From Neorhizobium sp. UBA3556 (lineage in GTDB: Bacteria > Pseudomonadota > Alphaproteobacteria > Rhizobiales > Rhizobiaceae), in the NCBI GenBank assembly GCA_002376235.1, contig DFNX01000013.1, positions 279,521 through 343,520 of the forward strand: DNA of 64,000 nucleotides, read 5' to 3'. Below the pieces are notes generated by a model, which saw only the letters and a list, made by a program, of their open reading frames with translations, was not told the DNA's origin and ran no database searches. Both the position numbers and the translations under genes were made by a program. Positions 17,325 through 27,293 of the stretch are shown here, piece by piece (the first letter of the stretch is position 1; each line of letters begins with the position of its first letter).

Positions 17325-17359
17325 CCGTCCGCTCCCTCAAGGGGCGGGCGGGCTCTTTT
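17325..17359 (+). terminator. Intra-operon hairpin with T-tract between ugpB and ugpA
   Basis: CCGTCCGCTCC pairs with GGGGCGGGCGG across a CTCAA loop (11 bp, two G-U in RNA) and is followed by CTCTTTT. It looks like a partial terminator or RNA-stabilising stem that would raise binding-protein output relative to the permease genes. Confidence 0.65.
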
Positions 17360-17384
17360 GTAATTGCAAGAAAGGGGAGAACTC

Positions 17385-18365
17385 GTGGCCTATACGACGT
17401 CACAGCCGCAGCTTGGCGGTTTCCTGTCCCGCTTCGGTTTTGGGAAAAGCGCGCGTAAAAAACCCGCCGTCGCGACGGAAGAAATGAAGCGCGTGCAGTT
17501 CACCTCGCCCGTTCTGCCCTATCTGTTCCTTTTCCCGCAGCTCGCGGTGATTTTCATCTTCTTCTACTGGCCTTCGGTTCAGGCGATGAACTCGTCCTTC
17601 TATCTCGAGGACCCGTTCGGCTTCGGTTCGACCTTCGTCGGCCTGAGTAACTACACCGATGTGATCTTCAGTTCCGAATACCAGTCGATCGCGCTGTTCA
17701 CGGCCGTTTTCACCGTGCTCGTCACCTTCCTGTCGCTCTCGCTGGGTTTGCTGCTCGCCGTCAAGGCAGATCGCGTCATCCGCGGAGCCTCAACCTACAA
17801 GACGCTGCTGATCGCCGTCTATGCCATTGCCGCACCCGTCTCGGGCCTGATCGGCATGATGATCTTCGACCAGCATGTCGGCCCCTTCGTGAAGATGATG
17901 TCCTACTTCGGCTGGCACATGCAGGTGGGCCTGAATTACTACGACACGGCCTTCGCCATGACGGTCGTCGCCGTCTGGAAGCAGATCCCCTACAATTTCA
18001 TCTTCTTCCTGTCGGGCCTGCAGAATGTGCCGGTCTCCGTGCGCGAAGCGGCGATGATCGATTGCCGTTCGGGCCTGCGCCGCTTTTGGACGGTCATCCT
18101 GCCGCTTCTGGCGCCGACCGCCTTCTTCCTTTTGACCATCAACGTCACCTACGCGCTGTTCGACACGTTCGGCATCATCGACGTCATGGTCAAGGACAAG
18201 CCGGCCAACAACCCGGTCACGCTGGTCTACAAGGTCTATGCCGATGGTTTCCGCGGCAATGATATCGGCGGCTCCTCGGCCCAGTCGGTCATCCTGATGA
18301 TCGTCGTCTTCGTCCTCACCATCTTCCAGTTCCGCTTCATCGAGCGGCGCGTCCACTACAATTGA
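17385..18365 (+). CDS. ugpA: sn-Glycerol-3-phosphate ABC transporter permease UgpA
   Basis: 326 residues from a GTG at 17385, chosen for AAAGGGGAGA just upstream. Six membrane segments are visible, starting LPYLFLFPQLAVIFIFFYW, and the cytoplasmic EAA loop is VSVREAAMIDCRSGLRRFWTVILPLL, which docks the ATPase. Forms the channel with UgpE. An N-terminal cytoplasmic extension of about 40 residues precedes the first helix. Twelve bases separate it from ugpE. Confidence 0.93.
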   Translation: MAYTTSQPQLGGFLSRFGFGKSARKKPAVATEEMKRVQFTSPVLPYLFLFPQLAVIFIFFYWPSVQAMNSSFYLEDPFGFGSTFVGLSNYTDVIFSSEYQSIALFTAVFTVLVTFLSLSLGLLLAVKADRVIRGASTYKTLLIAVYAIAAPVSGLIGMMIFDQHVGPFVKMMSYFGWHMQVGLNYYDTAFAMTVVAVWKQIPYNFIFFLSGLQNVPVSVREAAMIDCRSGLRRFWTVILPLLAPTAFFLLTINVTYALFDTFGIIDVMVKDKPANNPVTLVYKVYADGFRGNDIGGSSAQSVILMIVVFVLTIFQFRFIERRVHYN

Positions 18366-18377
18366 GAGGATAAGGCC

Positions 18378-19220
18378 ATGTATCGCATACGGTTTACCGA
18401 TCACCTTATCCTCATCCTCGGCGCACTGTTTCTCTGCATGCCGGTCGTGGTTGCGTTCATGACGTCCACCCATACGGCGGCAGACATTCACAGCAATGGC
18501 CTGTCGCTTGCCTGGGGTGACAATTTCGTCGCCACCTACGAAAAGGTGCTGACCCAGAAGGGCGGCTTTACCGGCGATATCACCGGCGCACGCATGGTGA
18601 TGAATTCGCTGATCCTCGGCATCGGTTTTGCCGTCGGCAAGATCGTCCTGTCTATGATGGCCGCCTATGCGATCGTCTATTTCCGCTTCCCGATGGCGAC
18701 GCTCTCTTTCTGGGTGATCTTCACCACCCTGCTTCTGCCGCTCGAAGTGCGCATCATGCCCTCCTATCAGGTCATGTCTGATCTCGGCCTGCTGAACAGC
18801 TATACGGGCCTGATCGTGCCGCTTCTTGCCTCCGCCACCGGCACATTCTATTTCCGCCAGTTCTTCAAGTCCGTGCCCGAGGAACTGCTCGAAGCGGCGC
18901 GTATCGACGGCGCCGGCCCCTTCAAGTTCTTCATCGATATTCTGGTGCCGATCTCTCGCACCATGATCGCCGCCATCTTCATCATCATGTTCGTTTATGG
19001 CTGGAACCAGTATCTCTGGCCGATGATGATGACGACCGACGAGAGCTTCTTCACGTTGATGCGCGGCATCAAATCCATTCTGCAGGTCTGGGTCGGCTCG
19101 AACATTCCCGATTACAACGAGGCATTTGCGCTGGCGGTTCTCGCCATGCTTCCGCCTGTGGCAATCGTGGTGATTTTCCAGAGCTGGTTCATCAAGGGCC
19201 TGACCGAAAGCGACAAGTAA
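18378..19220 (+). CDS. ugpE: sn-Glycerol-3-phosphate ABC transporter permease UgpE
   Basis: 280 residues with six predicted helices. The EAA motif is VPEELLEAARIDGAGPFKFFIDILVPISR, and the family-typical LLLPLEVRIMPSYQVMSDLGLLNSYTGLI and GWNQYLWPMMMT segments are present. Partner of UgpA in the membrane pore. Starts 12 bp after ugpA and is followed 11 bp later by ugpC, so the three are one transcript. Confidence 0.94.
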   Translation: MYRIRFTDHLILILGALFLCMPVVVAFMTSTHTAADIHSNGLSLAWGDNFVATYEKVLTQKGGFTGDITGARMVMNSLILGIGFAVGKIVLSMMAAYAIVYFRFPMATLSFWVIFTTLLLPLEVRIMPSYQVMSDLGLLNSYTGLIVPLLASATGTFYFRQFFKSVPEELLEAARIDGAGPFKFFIDILVPISRTMIAAIFIIMFVYGWNQYLWPMMMTTDESFFTLMRGIKSILQVWVGSNIPDYNEAFALAVLAMLPPVAIVVIFQSWFIKGLTESDK

Positions 19221-19231
19221 GGAACGATAAA

Positions 19232-20329
19232 ATGGCCGCGATCGACATAAGCAGCGTTGGCAAGATTTATAACGGCGGCGTCCGTGCCGTCACCGACATC
19301 AATCTCGACATTCGGGACGGCGAGTTCATCGTGCTCGTCGGCCCTTCCGGCTGCGGCAAGTCCACGCTTCTGCGCATGGTCGCAGGCCTGGAGGAGATTT
19401 CCGAAGGCACGGTGAAGATCGGTGACCGCGTGGTCAACCAGGTCGAGCCGGCCGACCGCGATATCGCGATGGTTTTCCAGAACTATGCGCTCTATCCGCA
19501 TATGACGGTGCGCCAAAACCTCGAATACGGGTTGAAGAACCGCAAGACGCCGAAGGCCGAGATCGACTCTCGCGTCAATGAAGCGGCCCGTATGCTGGAA
19601 ATCACCCAATATCTCGACCGCAAGCCGCGTGCGCTTTCCGGCGGCCAGCGCCAGCGCGTCGCCATGGGCCGAGCCATCGTCCGCAAGCCGGCCGCCTTCC
19701 TTTTCGACGAGCCGCTGTCGAACCTCGACGCGAAGCTTCGTGTCTCCATGCGCGGCGAGATCAAGCGTCTGCAGCGCCGCCTCGGCACGACCTCGATTTA
19801 CGTTACCCACGACCAGCTGGAAGCCATGACGCTTGCCGATCGCCTCGTCGTCCTGAATGGCGGAAAGATCGAACAGGTTGGCTCGCCGCTCGATGTCTAT
19901 CACACCCCGGCCTCGACCTTCGTTGCAAGCTTCATCGGCTCTCCCGCCATGAACCTCGTCAAGGCGGAGCTGCAGGGTGACAGGCTAGCGATCGGCCCGT
20001 CGCAGATTTCGCTGAGCGGTTACGCCCCCACATCCGGTGCCGTCACGGTGGGCCTGCGCGCCGAAGACCTGCGCGTGGTGTCGTCGGCTGAAGGCATGCC
20101 CTTTACTGTCGAATATGTCGAGGAACTCGGCTCCCAGCGTCTGGCCCATGGTCTTGTCGGCGATCAGGCGATCACCATCGCGCTCTCCGGCGAAGCCGAG
20201 ATTACCGACAACATGCGGATCACCATCGATCCCTCCAAGTTGCATTTCTTCGACGCCGAGACAGGCAAGCGCCTGGATGCGCGTGCACCCGCAAAGGCAG
20301 CAGTCGCAATCGCCGAACCTGTCGCCTGA
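19232..20329 (+). CDS. ugpC: sn-Glycerol-3-phosphate ABC transporter ATP-binding protein UgpC
   Basis: 365 residues. Walker A GPSGCGKST (37-45), Q-loop VFQNYALYPHM, signature LSGGQRQR, Walker B FLFDEPLSNLDAKLR and switch histidine YVTHD are all present. The C-terminal ~120 residues form the MalK-type OB/TOBE regulatory domain (TVGLRAEDLRVVS). Powers the UgpAE importer. Family members can energise related sugar importers, but position makes Ugp the partner. Followed by a hairpin. Confidence 0.94.
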   Translation: MAAIDISSVGKIYNGGVRAVTDINLDIRDGEFIVLVGPSGCGKSTLLRMVAGLEEISEGTVKIGDRVVNQVEPADRDIAMVFQNYALYPHMTVRQNLEYGLKNRKTPKAEIDSRVNEAARMLEITQYLDRKPRALSGGQRQRVAMGRAIVRKPAAFLFDEPLSNLDAKLRVSMRGEIKRLQRRLGTTSIYVTHDQLEAMTLADRLVVLNGGKIEQVGSPLDVYHTPASTFVASFIGSPAMNLVKAELQGDRLAIGPSQISLSGYAPTSGAVTVGLRAEDLRVVSSAEGMPFTVEYVEELGSQRLAHGLVGDQAITIALSGEAEITDNMRITIDPSKLHFFDAETGKRLDARAPAKAAVAIAEPVA

Positions 20330-20357
20330 AGCACCGGATCCAAGCGAGTTGAACCTG

Positions 20358-20390
20358 TGCGGTCGGGATTGTTCCCGGCCGCATTGCTTT
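20358..20390 (+). terminator. Terminator-like hairpin after ugpC
   Basis: TGCGGTCGGGA-TTGT-TCCCGGCCGCA forms an 11-bp stem (one G-U) followed by TTGCTTT. It lies 29 bp after the ugpC stop and marks the end of the ugp operon before gshB. Confidence 0.65.
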
Positions 20391-20458
20391 CAGGCCACTG
20401 CCATCCTAAATCAGGCAAGCTTGAAATTCAGGCGACATCTTTATCGGGGACGAAACTC

Positions 20459-21409
20459 ATGGCGCATGTTCGCAAGGTCGCAATCCAGATGGACCATATT
20501 TCCAGCATCAACATTGCTGGCGATTCCACTTTCGCAATGACCTTGGAGGCCCAATCCCGCGGCTACGAGCTTTTCCATTACACGCCCGACCGTCTGACCA
20601 TGCGTGACGGCAAGATCTTTGCCGCTGTCGAGCCGCTGCAGGTGCGCGATATCAAGGGTGATCATTTCACCCTCGGCGAAAAGCAGCGCGTCGATCTCTC
20701 GCAGATGGATGTCGTGCTTCTGCGCCAGGACCCGCCTTTCGACATGGGCTACATCACCTCCACCCATCTTCTGGAACGCATCCACCCGAAGACGCTTGTT
20801 GTCAACGATCCGGCCTGGGTGCGCAATTCACCGGAAAAGATCTTTGTTACTGAATTCGCAGACCTGATGCCGCCGACACTGATTTCGCGTGACCCCGAGG
20901 AGATTGCGGCTTTCCGTCAGGAACTGGGCGATATCATCCTGAAGCCGCTTTACGGTAATGGTGGTGCCGGCGTCTTCCATTCCGCCCGTGACGACCGCAA
21001 CTTCACCTCGCTTCTGGAAATGTTCGGCCAGATGTATCGTGGCGAGCCCTATATCGCGCAGGGTTATCTGAAAGAGGTCCGCAAGGGCGACAAGCGCATC
21101 CTGCTCGTCGATGGCGAGCCGGTCGGCGCGATCAACCGTGTACCGGCTGAAACCGACAGCCGCTCCAACATGCATGTCGGCGGCCGTGCCGAACCGACAG
21201 AACTGACGACGCGCGAAAAGGAAATCTGCGCCCGTATCGGGCCAGCCCTGCGCGAGCGCGGCTTCATCTTCGTCGGCATCGACGTGATCGGCGACTACAT
21301 GACCGAGATCAACGTCACTTCGCCGACCGGCATTCGCGAGGTGAAGAAGTTCGGCGGCGCCGATGTCGCAAGCCTGATGTGGGATGCGATTGAAGCCAAG
21401 CTCAACTGA
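20459..21409 (+). CDS. gshB: Glutathione synthetase
   Basis: 316 residues from the ATG at 20459 (GGGGAC upstream); joins gamma-glutamylcysteine and glycine using ATP. ATP-grasp elements: VAIQMDHISSINIAGDSTFAM at the N-terminus, LRQDPPFDMGYITSTHLLE, ILKPLYGNGGAGVF (glycine-rich loop), DKRILLVDGEPVGAINRVP and IDVIGDYMTEINVTSPTGIRE. Complete and of normal length. In the window it is separated from rsmI-yraN by the ugp operon and is followed by a strong terminator. Confidence 0.96.
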   Translation: MAHVRKVAIQMDHISSINIAGDSTFAMTLEAQSRGYELFHYTPDRLTMRDGKIFAAVEPLQVRDIKGDHFTLGEKQRVDLSQMDVVLLRQDPPFDMGYITSTHLLERIHPKTLVVNDPAWVRNSPEKIFVTEFADLMPPTLISRDPEEIAAFRQELGDIILKPLYGNGGAGVFHSARDDRNFTSLLEMFGQMYRGEPYIAQGYLKEVRKGDKRILLVDGEPVGAINRVPAETDSRSNMHVGGRAEPTELTTREKEICARIGPALRERGFIFVGIDVIGDYMTEINVTSPTGIREVKKFGGADVASLMWDAIEAKLN

Positions 21410-21427
21410 GTTCATTGCTCTGATCTG

Positions 21428-21456
21428 AAAAAGGCGCCTCATCCGGCGCCTTTTTT
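21428..21456 (+). terminator. Rho-independent terminator after gshB
   Basis: AAAAAGGCGCC-TCATCC-GGCGCCTTTTTT: perfect 11-bp stem with A-run and T-run, 19 bp beyond the gshB stop. Confidence 0.93.
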
Positions 21457-21583
21457 GTTTCGTTTGTTCGATTTTTGTTCTTGTTTAAATTTGCACGCCA
21501 TGTCAGCTTATGGTTGTGGTGGCGCGAAGGCAGGCCGTGGGGGCAGGCCATTATTGCGAGCCTCATCTCGGGGAGCGAATGGC

Positions 21584-23119
21584 ATGGTTTCACGCGTCAG
21601 TACCATTGCATTCCAGGGCATAGAAGGCGTGCCTGTCGATGTTCAGGTCATGGTAGGGCCGGGCAAGATGGGCATGCATATCGTAGGCCTGCCGGACAAG
21701 GCAATTGCAGAAAGCCGCGAGCGGGTGCAGGCCGCACTCCACGCCTCCGGCCTCGCCATGCCGGCAAAAAAGGTAACCGTCAATCTCGCTCCTGCCGATC
21801 TGCCGAAAGAGGGGTCGCATTTCGATTTGGCCATCGCCCTTGGTCTGATGTCAGCACTCGGCGCTATTCCTGGTGATGCAGTCTCCGATCATGTCGTAAT
21901 CGGTGAGTTGAACCTCGACGGCACGCTGGCAGCGGTCGCCGGTGCGCTTCCGGCCGCGATCAGCGCCAACGCCGTAGGCAAGGGACTGATCTGCCCGGCG
22001 GACAGCGGCGCGGAAGCAGCATGGGCCGGACCGGATGTCGATATCATCGCACCGCGCAGCCTGATCGCGCTCGCCAATCATTTCCGCGGCACGCAGGTCA
22101 TCTCGCGCCCGCAGCCCGCCATTCGCGTACTTCCAGCCAACCTGCCGGATCTGGCCGAGATCAAGGGGCAGGAAAGCGCCAAACGGGCCTTGGAAGTCGC
22201 AGCAGCCGGCGGTCATAATCTGCTTTTCGTCGGTCCTCCAGGATCAGGCAAGTCGATGCTGGCGGCGCGGTTGCCTTCTATTCTCCCACCGCTTTCGGCA
22301 GCCGAACTGCTGGAAGTGTCGATGATCCATTCGATCGCCGGCCAGCTTTCGGGCGGAAAGCTCTCGGACCGGCGCCCTTATCGCACGCCGCATCATTCGG
22401 CCACCATGGCGGCGCTCGTCGGTGGTGGTTTTCGGGCCAGGCCGGGCGAGGCGTCGCTTGCCCATCACGGCGTCCTGTTCCTTGACGAGTTTCCTGAATT
22501 CTCGCCTCAGGTGCTGGATGCGCTGCGCCAGCCGCTGGAATCCGGCGAATGCGTCATCGCCCGCGCCAATCACCGGGTTTCCTATCCGGCCAGCATCCAG
22601 CTCATTGCGGCCATGAACCCGTGCCGGTGCGGCATGGCAGGCGAGCCCGGCCATTCCTGCGCCAGAGGTCCGCGATGTGCCGCCGATTATCAAGCGCGCA
22701 TTTCGGCACCGTTGATGGATCGTATCGATATCCGCATCGATGTGCCGGCAGTGTCGGCTTCTGACCTGATCCGGCCTGCCCCGGCGGAAAGCAGTGCCGA
22801 TGTCGCCAAACGCGTTTATGCAGCGAGAGAATTGCAGCAGGATCGCTATCTGGCAGCGGGTGTATCGGGGCCACTTACCAACGCGCGTTGCTCCACCTCA
22901 TTGATCGAAAAGGTAGCGGAGCCTGATTCATCCGGTCTGCAATTGCTGAGAGATGCGGCGGAGAAACTGAAGTTCTCCGCGCGCGGATATCATCGGGTGC
23001 TGAAGGTGGCCCGCACGCTCGCCGATCTTGATGGCAAACCGACCGTTGGTCGGCTGCATCTGGCGGAAGCGATTTCTTACCGCATGGCCAGCGAGCGGCT
23101 GGCCATCGCGGCGGCTTGA
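21584..23119 (+). CDS. comM: YifB/ComM family Mg-chelatase-like AAA+ ATPase
   Basis: 511 residues from the ATG at 21584 (GGGGAG upstream). An N-terminal Lon-S5-like ChlI domain (VDVQVMVGPGKMGMHIVGLPDKAIAESRERVQAAL) is followed by an AAA+ domain with Walker A GPPGSGKSM near residue 217 and Walker B VLFLDEFPEF, plus the AAMNPCRCG zinc-like motif and a C-terminal helical domain. ComM acts in branch migration during natural transformation in gammaproteobacteria; the role in rhizobia is not established. It ends 7 bp from convergent cysK. Confidence 0.9.
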   Translation: MVSRVSTIAFQGIEGVPVDVQVMVGPGKMGMHIVGLPDKAIAESRERVQAALHASGLAMPAKKVTVNLAPADLPKEGSHFDLAIALGLMSALGAIPGDAVSDHVVIGELNLDGTLAAVAGALPAAISANAVGKGLICPADSGAEAAWAGPDVDIIAPRSLIALANHFRGTQVISRPQPAIRVLPANLPDLAEIKGQESAKRALEVAAAGGHNLLFVGPPGSGKSMLAARLPSILPPLSAAELLEVSMIHSIAGQLSGGKLSDRRPYRTPHHSATMAALVGGGFRARPGEASLAHHGVLFLDEFPEFSPQVLDALRQPLESGECVIARANHRVSYPASIQLIAAMNPCRCGMAGEPGHSCARGPRCAADYQARISAPLMDRIDIRIDVPAVSASDLIRPAPAESSADVAKRVYAARELQQDRYLAAGVSGPLTNARCSTSLIEKVAEPDSSGLQLLRDAAEKLKFSARGYHRVLKVARTLADLDGKPTVGRLHLAEAISYRMASERLAIAAA

Positions 23120-23126
23120 ATCTGCG

Positions 23127-24092
<966 letters not shown>

Positions 24093-24108
24093 TGTCGTTT
24101 CTCCACGA

Positions 24109-24201
24109 GAGCGCCATGCGTCCGAATGGACGCACAAAGAGCGCTCAAACTCTTTAAATTCACGCATCAGGCTTTCCGAAAATCGGAAAGCCTGATGCGT
24201 G
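24109..24201. repeat. Two-palindrome intergenic element (RIME1-like) before cysK
   Basis: Left part: GAGCGC (24109) pairs with GCGCTC (24146) around a perfect TGCGTCC-GAAT-GGACGCA hairpin (24117-24134). Right part: a perfect 19-bp inverted repeat with an AAA loop, 24161-24179 with 24183-24201 (CACGCATCAGG... outer end). About 93 bp with two large palindromes matches the description of the rhizobial intergenic mosaic element RIME1; the assignment is from memory of that family. Confidence 0.65.
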
Positions 24202-24374
24202 GAACAGGTGATCGAAAAATAGTGCCCGATCGAGAAAGAGGCGAGGACGATTTTGTCTTATCGCATCAAAAAACTGCGAAATATCCTTCTCCTGAGAAGT
24301 CTTATGGCGCAATACCATGCTTCAAAAGAGGTGATGTTGACAGCTATCAATGTCGGCGTGGCCGTAAAGCGGTC

Positions 24375-24839
24375 TTAAACACCCGTCGAACCGAAGCCGC
24401 CGGCGCCGCGCAAGGTCTCGGTCACTTCACTGATTTCGGCAACAAGTACCTGCGTCACCGGTGCTATCACCGTCTGGGCAATCCGCATGCCGCGGGTGAT
24501 GACGAAATCCTCCTCGCCGAGATTGATCAGCAGAACCTTCACCTCGCCACGGTAATCGCTGTCGATCGTGCCGGGCGTATTGAGGCAGGTAATGCCGTTC
24601 TTGAAGGCGAGACCAGAGCGCGGACGGATCTGTGCCTCGAAGCCCGCCGGCACCTCGAAGATGAAGCCGGTCGGCACGAGCGCACGGCTGCCCGGAGTAA
24701 GCGTCAACGGCTCGGCCACGGCCGCACGAAGATCCATGCCGGCGGCACCAGAGGTTTCATAGGAGGGCAGGTCCAGTCCATCGCCATTCGGCAGGCGGAC
24801 GAGATTGAGCTTGAGCGAAGAAGATGTGTGAGCGTTCAT
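24375..24839 (-). CDS. dut: Deoxyuridine 5'-triphosphate nucleotidohydrolase
   Basis: 154 residues, the usual trimeric dUTPase length. All five motifs are present: AGMDLRAAV, PRSGLAFKNG, TIDSDYRGEV with the catalytic aspartate, RGMRIAQ and the C-terminal RGAGGFGSTG arm. Hydrolyses dUTP to dUMP, keeping uracil out of DNA and feeding dTMP synthesis. The frame stays open far upstream, antisense to prfC, but homology starts here (MNAHTSSSLKLNLVRL). Divergent from prfC across 99 bp. Confidence 0.94.
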   Translation of the reverse strand: MNAHTSSSLKLNLVRLPNGDGLDLPSYETSGAAGMDLRAAVAEPLTLTPGSRALVPTGFIFEVPAGFEAQIRPRSGLAFKNGITCLNTPGTIDSDYRGEVKVLLINLGEEDFVITRGMRIAQTVIAPVTQVLVAEISEVTETLRGAGGFGSTGV

Positions 24840-24938
24840 CCCTTCATTAGCCCGGTGATAGTCGCCGGGGTCAAACACGAATTGAAACTTATCCACTAAG
24901 TCGCTAGATACGCGGCAACTCGAAGGATTGTTGCTCAC

Positions 24939-26519
24939 ATGGCCGAAACTCTGGCAGAGGCGGTTTCCCGCCGCCGTACATTTGCGATCATCGCCCACCC
25001 GGATGCGGGCAAGACGACGCTGACCGAAAAGCTGCTTCTGTTCGGCGGTGCCATCCAGCTCGCTGGCGAGGTCAAGGCGAAGAAGGATCGTATCCAGACG
25101 CGGTCCGACTGGATGAAGATCGAGCGCGAGCGCGGCATCTCGGTCGTCACCTCGGTAATGACCTTCGAATATAACGATAAGGTCTTCAACATCCTCGATA
25201 CGCCGGGTCACGAAGACTTCGCCGACGATACCTATCGCACGCTGACGGCGGTCGATGCCGCCATCATGGTCATCGATGCCGCCAAGGGTATCGAGCCGCG
25301 TACGCTGAAGCTTTTCGAAGTCTGCCGGATGCGCGATATCCCGATCATCACCTTCGTCAACAAGATGGACCGCGAAAGCCGCGACATTTTTGAAATCCTC
25401 GACGAGGTGGAAGAGAAGCTGGCGTTGGATACCGCTCCGATCACCTGGCCGATCGGGCGCTCCAAAAGCTTCTGCGGCTCCTATCATCTCGCGGAAAACA
25501 AGGTGCGCGGTCCCGATAGCGAAGAGGCCATCTCCGTCAATGGCCCCCAGGCCGTGATGGATCGCCTGCCTGAAAACGAGCGTGCCGCTTTTGTCGAAGA
25601 GGTCGAACTTGCGCTCGAAGCCTGCCGCCCGTTCGATCGTCAGGCTTTCCTAGAAGGCCATATGACCCCGGTCTTCTTCGGCTCGGCGCTGCGTAATTTC
25701 GGTGTGCGCGATCTCATCAATGCGCTCGGCGATTTCGCCCCGCCGCCGCGTGACCAAGTTGCCGATATTCGCACCGTTCATGCCGCCGAAGACAAGATGA
25801 CGGCCTTCGTCTTCAAGATCCAGGCGAACATGGACCCGAACCATCGCGACCGCATCGCTTTCGCGCGCATCTGCTCCGGCAAGCTGGAGCGCGGCATGAA
25901 GGCGAGGCTTGCCCGCACAGGCAAGCAGCTTGGCCTCACCGCCCCGCAATTCTTTTTCGCCTCGCAGCGCCATATCGCAGATACGGCCTATGCGGGTGAC
26001 GTCGTCGGTATTCCGAACCACGGCACCCTTCGTATCGGCGACACACTGACTGAAGGTGAATCGCTGGTTTTCCAGGGCGTCCCGAACTTCTCGCCGGAAA
26101 TCCTCCGCCGCGTGCGACTGGGTGATGCGATGAAGGCAAAGAAGCTCAAGGAAGCCCTGCAGCAGATGGCGGAAGAAGGCGTCGTGCAGCTCTTCCAGCC
26201 GGAAGATGGCTCGCCCGCCATCGTCGGCGTCGTCGGCGCGCTGCAACTCGATGTCTTGAAGGAACGGCTTTCGGCGGAATACAGCCTGCCGGTCAGTTTC
26301 GAAATGTCACGCTTCTCGGTTTGCCGCTGGATCTCGTCCGATGACAAGGCGGATCTGGAAAAGTTCCTGACCGTCAAGCGCGGCGATATCGCCCGCGATC
26401 TCGATGGCGATCCGGTCTTCCTGGCGCAGGATGCCTTTTCGCTGCGTTATGAGGCCGAGCGTTATCCGGCCATCAAGATGGCCGCCATCAAGGAATATCA
26501 CGTCGCCAAGGCGGCGTGA
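24939..26519 (+). CDS. prfC: Peptide chain release factor 3
   Basis: 526 residues. Translational GTPase that recycles RF1/RF2. G1 AHPDAGKTT (19-27), RGISVVTSVM switch I, DTPGHEDF, and NKMDRE are intact; the RF3-specific LLFGGAIQLAGEVKAKK and C-terminal FSVCRWISSDDKADLEKF are present. Length and motifs separate it from EF-G. It converges with the YigZ-like gene, 6 bp apart. Confidence 0.95.
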   Translation: MAETLAEAVSRRRTFAIIAHPDAGKTTLTEKLLLFGGAIQLAGEVKAKKDRIQTRSDWMKIERERGISVVTSVMTFEYNDKVFNILDTPGHEDFADDTYRTLTAVDAAIMVIDAAKGIEPRTLKLFEVCRMRDIPIITFVNKMDRESRDIFEILDEVEEKLALDTAPITWPIGRSKSFCGSYHLAENKVRGPDSEEAISVNGPQAVMDRLPENERAAFVEEVELALEACRPFDRQAFLEGHMTPVFFGSALRNFGVRDLINALGDFAPPPRDQVADIRTVHAAEDKMTAFVFKIQANMDPNHRDRIAFARICSGKLERGMKARLARTGKQLGLTAPQFFFASQRHIADTAYAGDVVGIPNHGTLRIGDTLTEGESLVFQGVPNFSPEILRRVRLGDAMKAKKLKEALQQMAEEGVVQLFQPEDGSPAIVGVVGALQLDVLKERLSAEYSLPVSFEMSRFSVCRWISSDDKADLEKFLTVKRGDIARDLDGDPVFLAQDAFSLRYEAERYPAIKMAAIKEYHVAKAA

Positions 26520-26525
26520 TATCGA

Positions 26526-27113
26526 TCAATCGATCCTCAGCTCCGACCTGCCGCTCGTCAGGTCGGAGACAAGCCGCGACACGGCATCGACTTCTGCCTC
26601 GGGAACCCAAAGGACGAGATCGGCCCCGGTTGCGGTAAACCGCTCCTCGGCAATGGTAAGATCCGTGACTGCCTGAAGTCGCGCCTTCACGCGCGCCAAA
26701 TCCGAAAAATCGATCCGCACGAGCCCTTCGACGGAAGGCTTCAGCTCGATCATCGGCGCGCTTCTCAGGCATGCCGCTGCCGTGCCGCCATAGGCGCGCA
26801 CAAGCCCGCCGCTGCCGAGCAATATCCCGCCGAACCAGCGGGTGACGATCACCACGATATTGTCGAGCGACTGGCCTTCTATTGCGGCGAGGATCGGTTT
26901 GCCCGCAGTTCCGCTCGGCTCCCCGTCATCGGAAAACCGATAGGCCGCGCCGATCCGCCATGCCCAGCAATTGTGATTGGCACCGGCGTCGGAATGCATT
27001 GCAATCGCGGCCTTCGCTTCCTCTTCGGTCGTAACGAGAAGTGCGATTGCCAGAAACCGGCTTTTCTTGATGATTTGCTCGAATGTGGCGGTTTGCTCTA
27101 GCTGGAACATCAC
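26526..27113 (-). CDS. YigZ/IMPACT family protein
   Basis: 195 residues. IMPACT/YigZ signature in order: KKSRFLA, HNCWAWRIGAAYRFSDDGEPSGTAGKPILAAIEG, VIVTRWFGGILLGSGGLVRAYG; a C-terminal ferredoxin-like subdomain follows. Family members may bind ribosomes or nucleic acids; the function is not fixed. Two adjacent starts exist, GTG at 27113 and ATG at 27110, differing by one residue. Confidence 0.9.
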   Translation of the reverse strand: MMFQLEQTATFEQIIKKSRFLAIALLVTTEEEAKAAIAMHSDAGANHNCWAWRIGAAYRFSDDGEPSGTAGKPILAAIEGQSLDNIVVIVTRWFGGILLGSGGLVRAYGGTAAACLRSAPMIELKPSVEGLVRIDFSDLARVKARLQAVTDLTIAEERFTATGADLVLWVPEAEVDAVSRLVSDLTSGRSELRID

Positions 27114-27293
27114 CGTGCTTTATCGCGGGGACACGCGGATTGGAAGTATCCGAAACCCGCGGCGATTTTACAACCATCCGTCTCTTGAACAGGACGGCAT
27201 TCTTGGCTCCCATCCATCATGAGGTCGCTCTTACCGTACCCTCGCAAACCTTTGAATTAAAGCACCTTGTTTCATGCATTTAGGAGCAATCAC

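Noticed and set aside
15673..17403. 576-codon open frame antisense to ugpB and yraN
   Set aside because: Product is low-complexity and unlike known proteins; ugpB has clear homology and strong codon bias, which leaves the reverse frame open by chance.
24889..24897. DnaA-box-like TTATCCACT near prfC
   Set aside because: One base off consensus and solitary.
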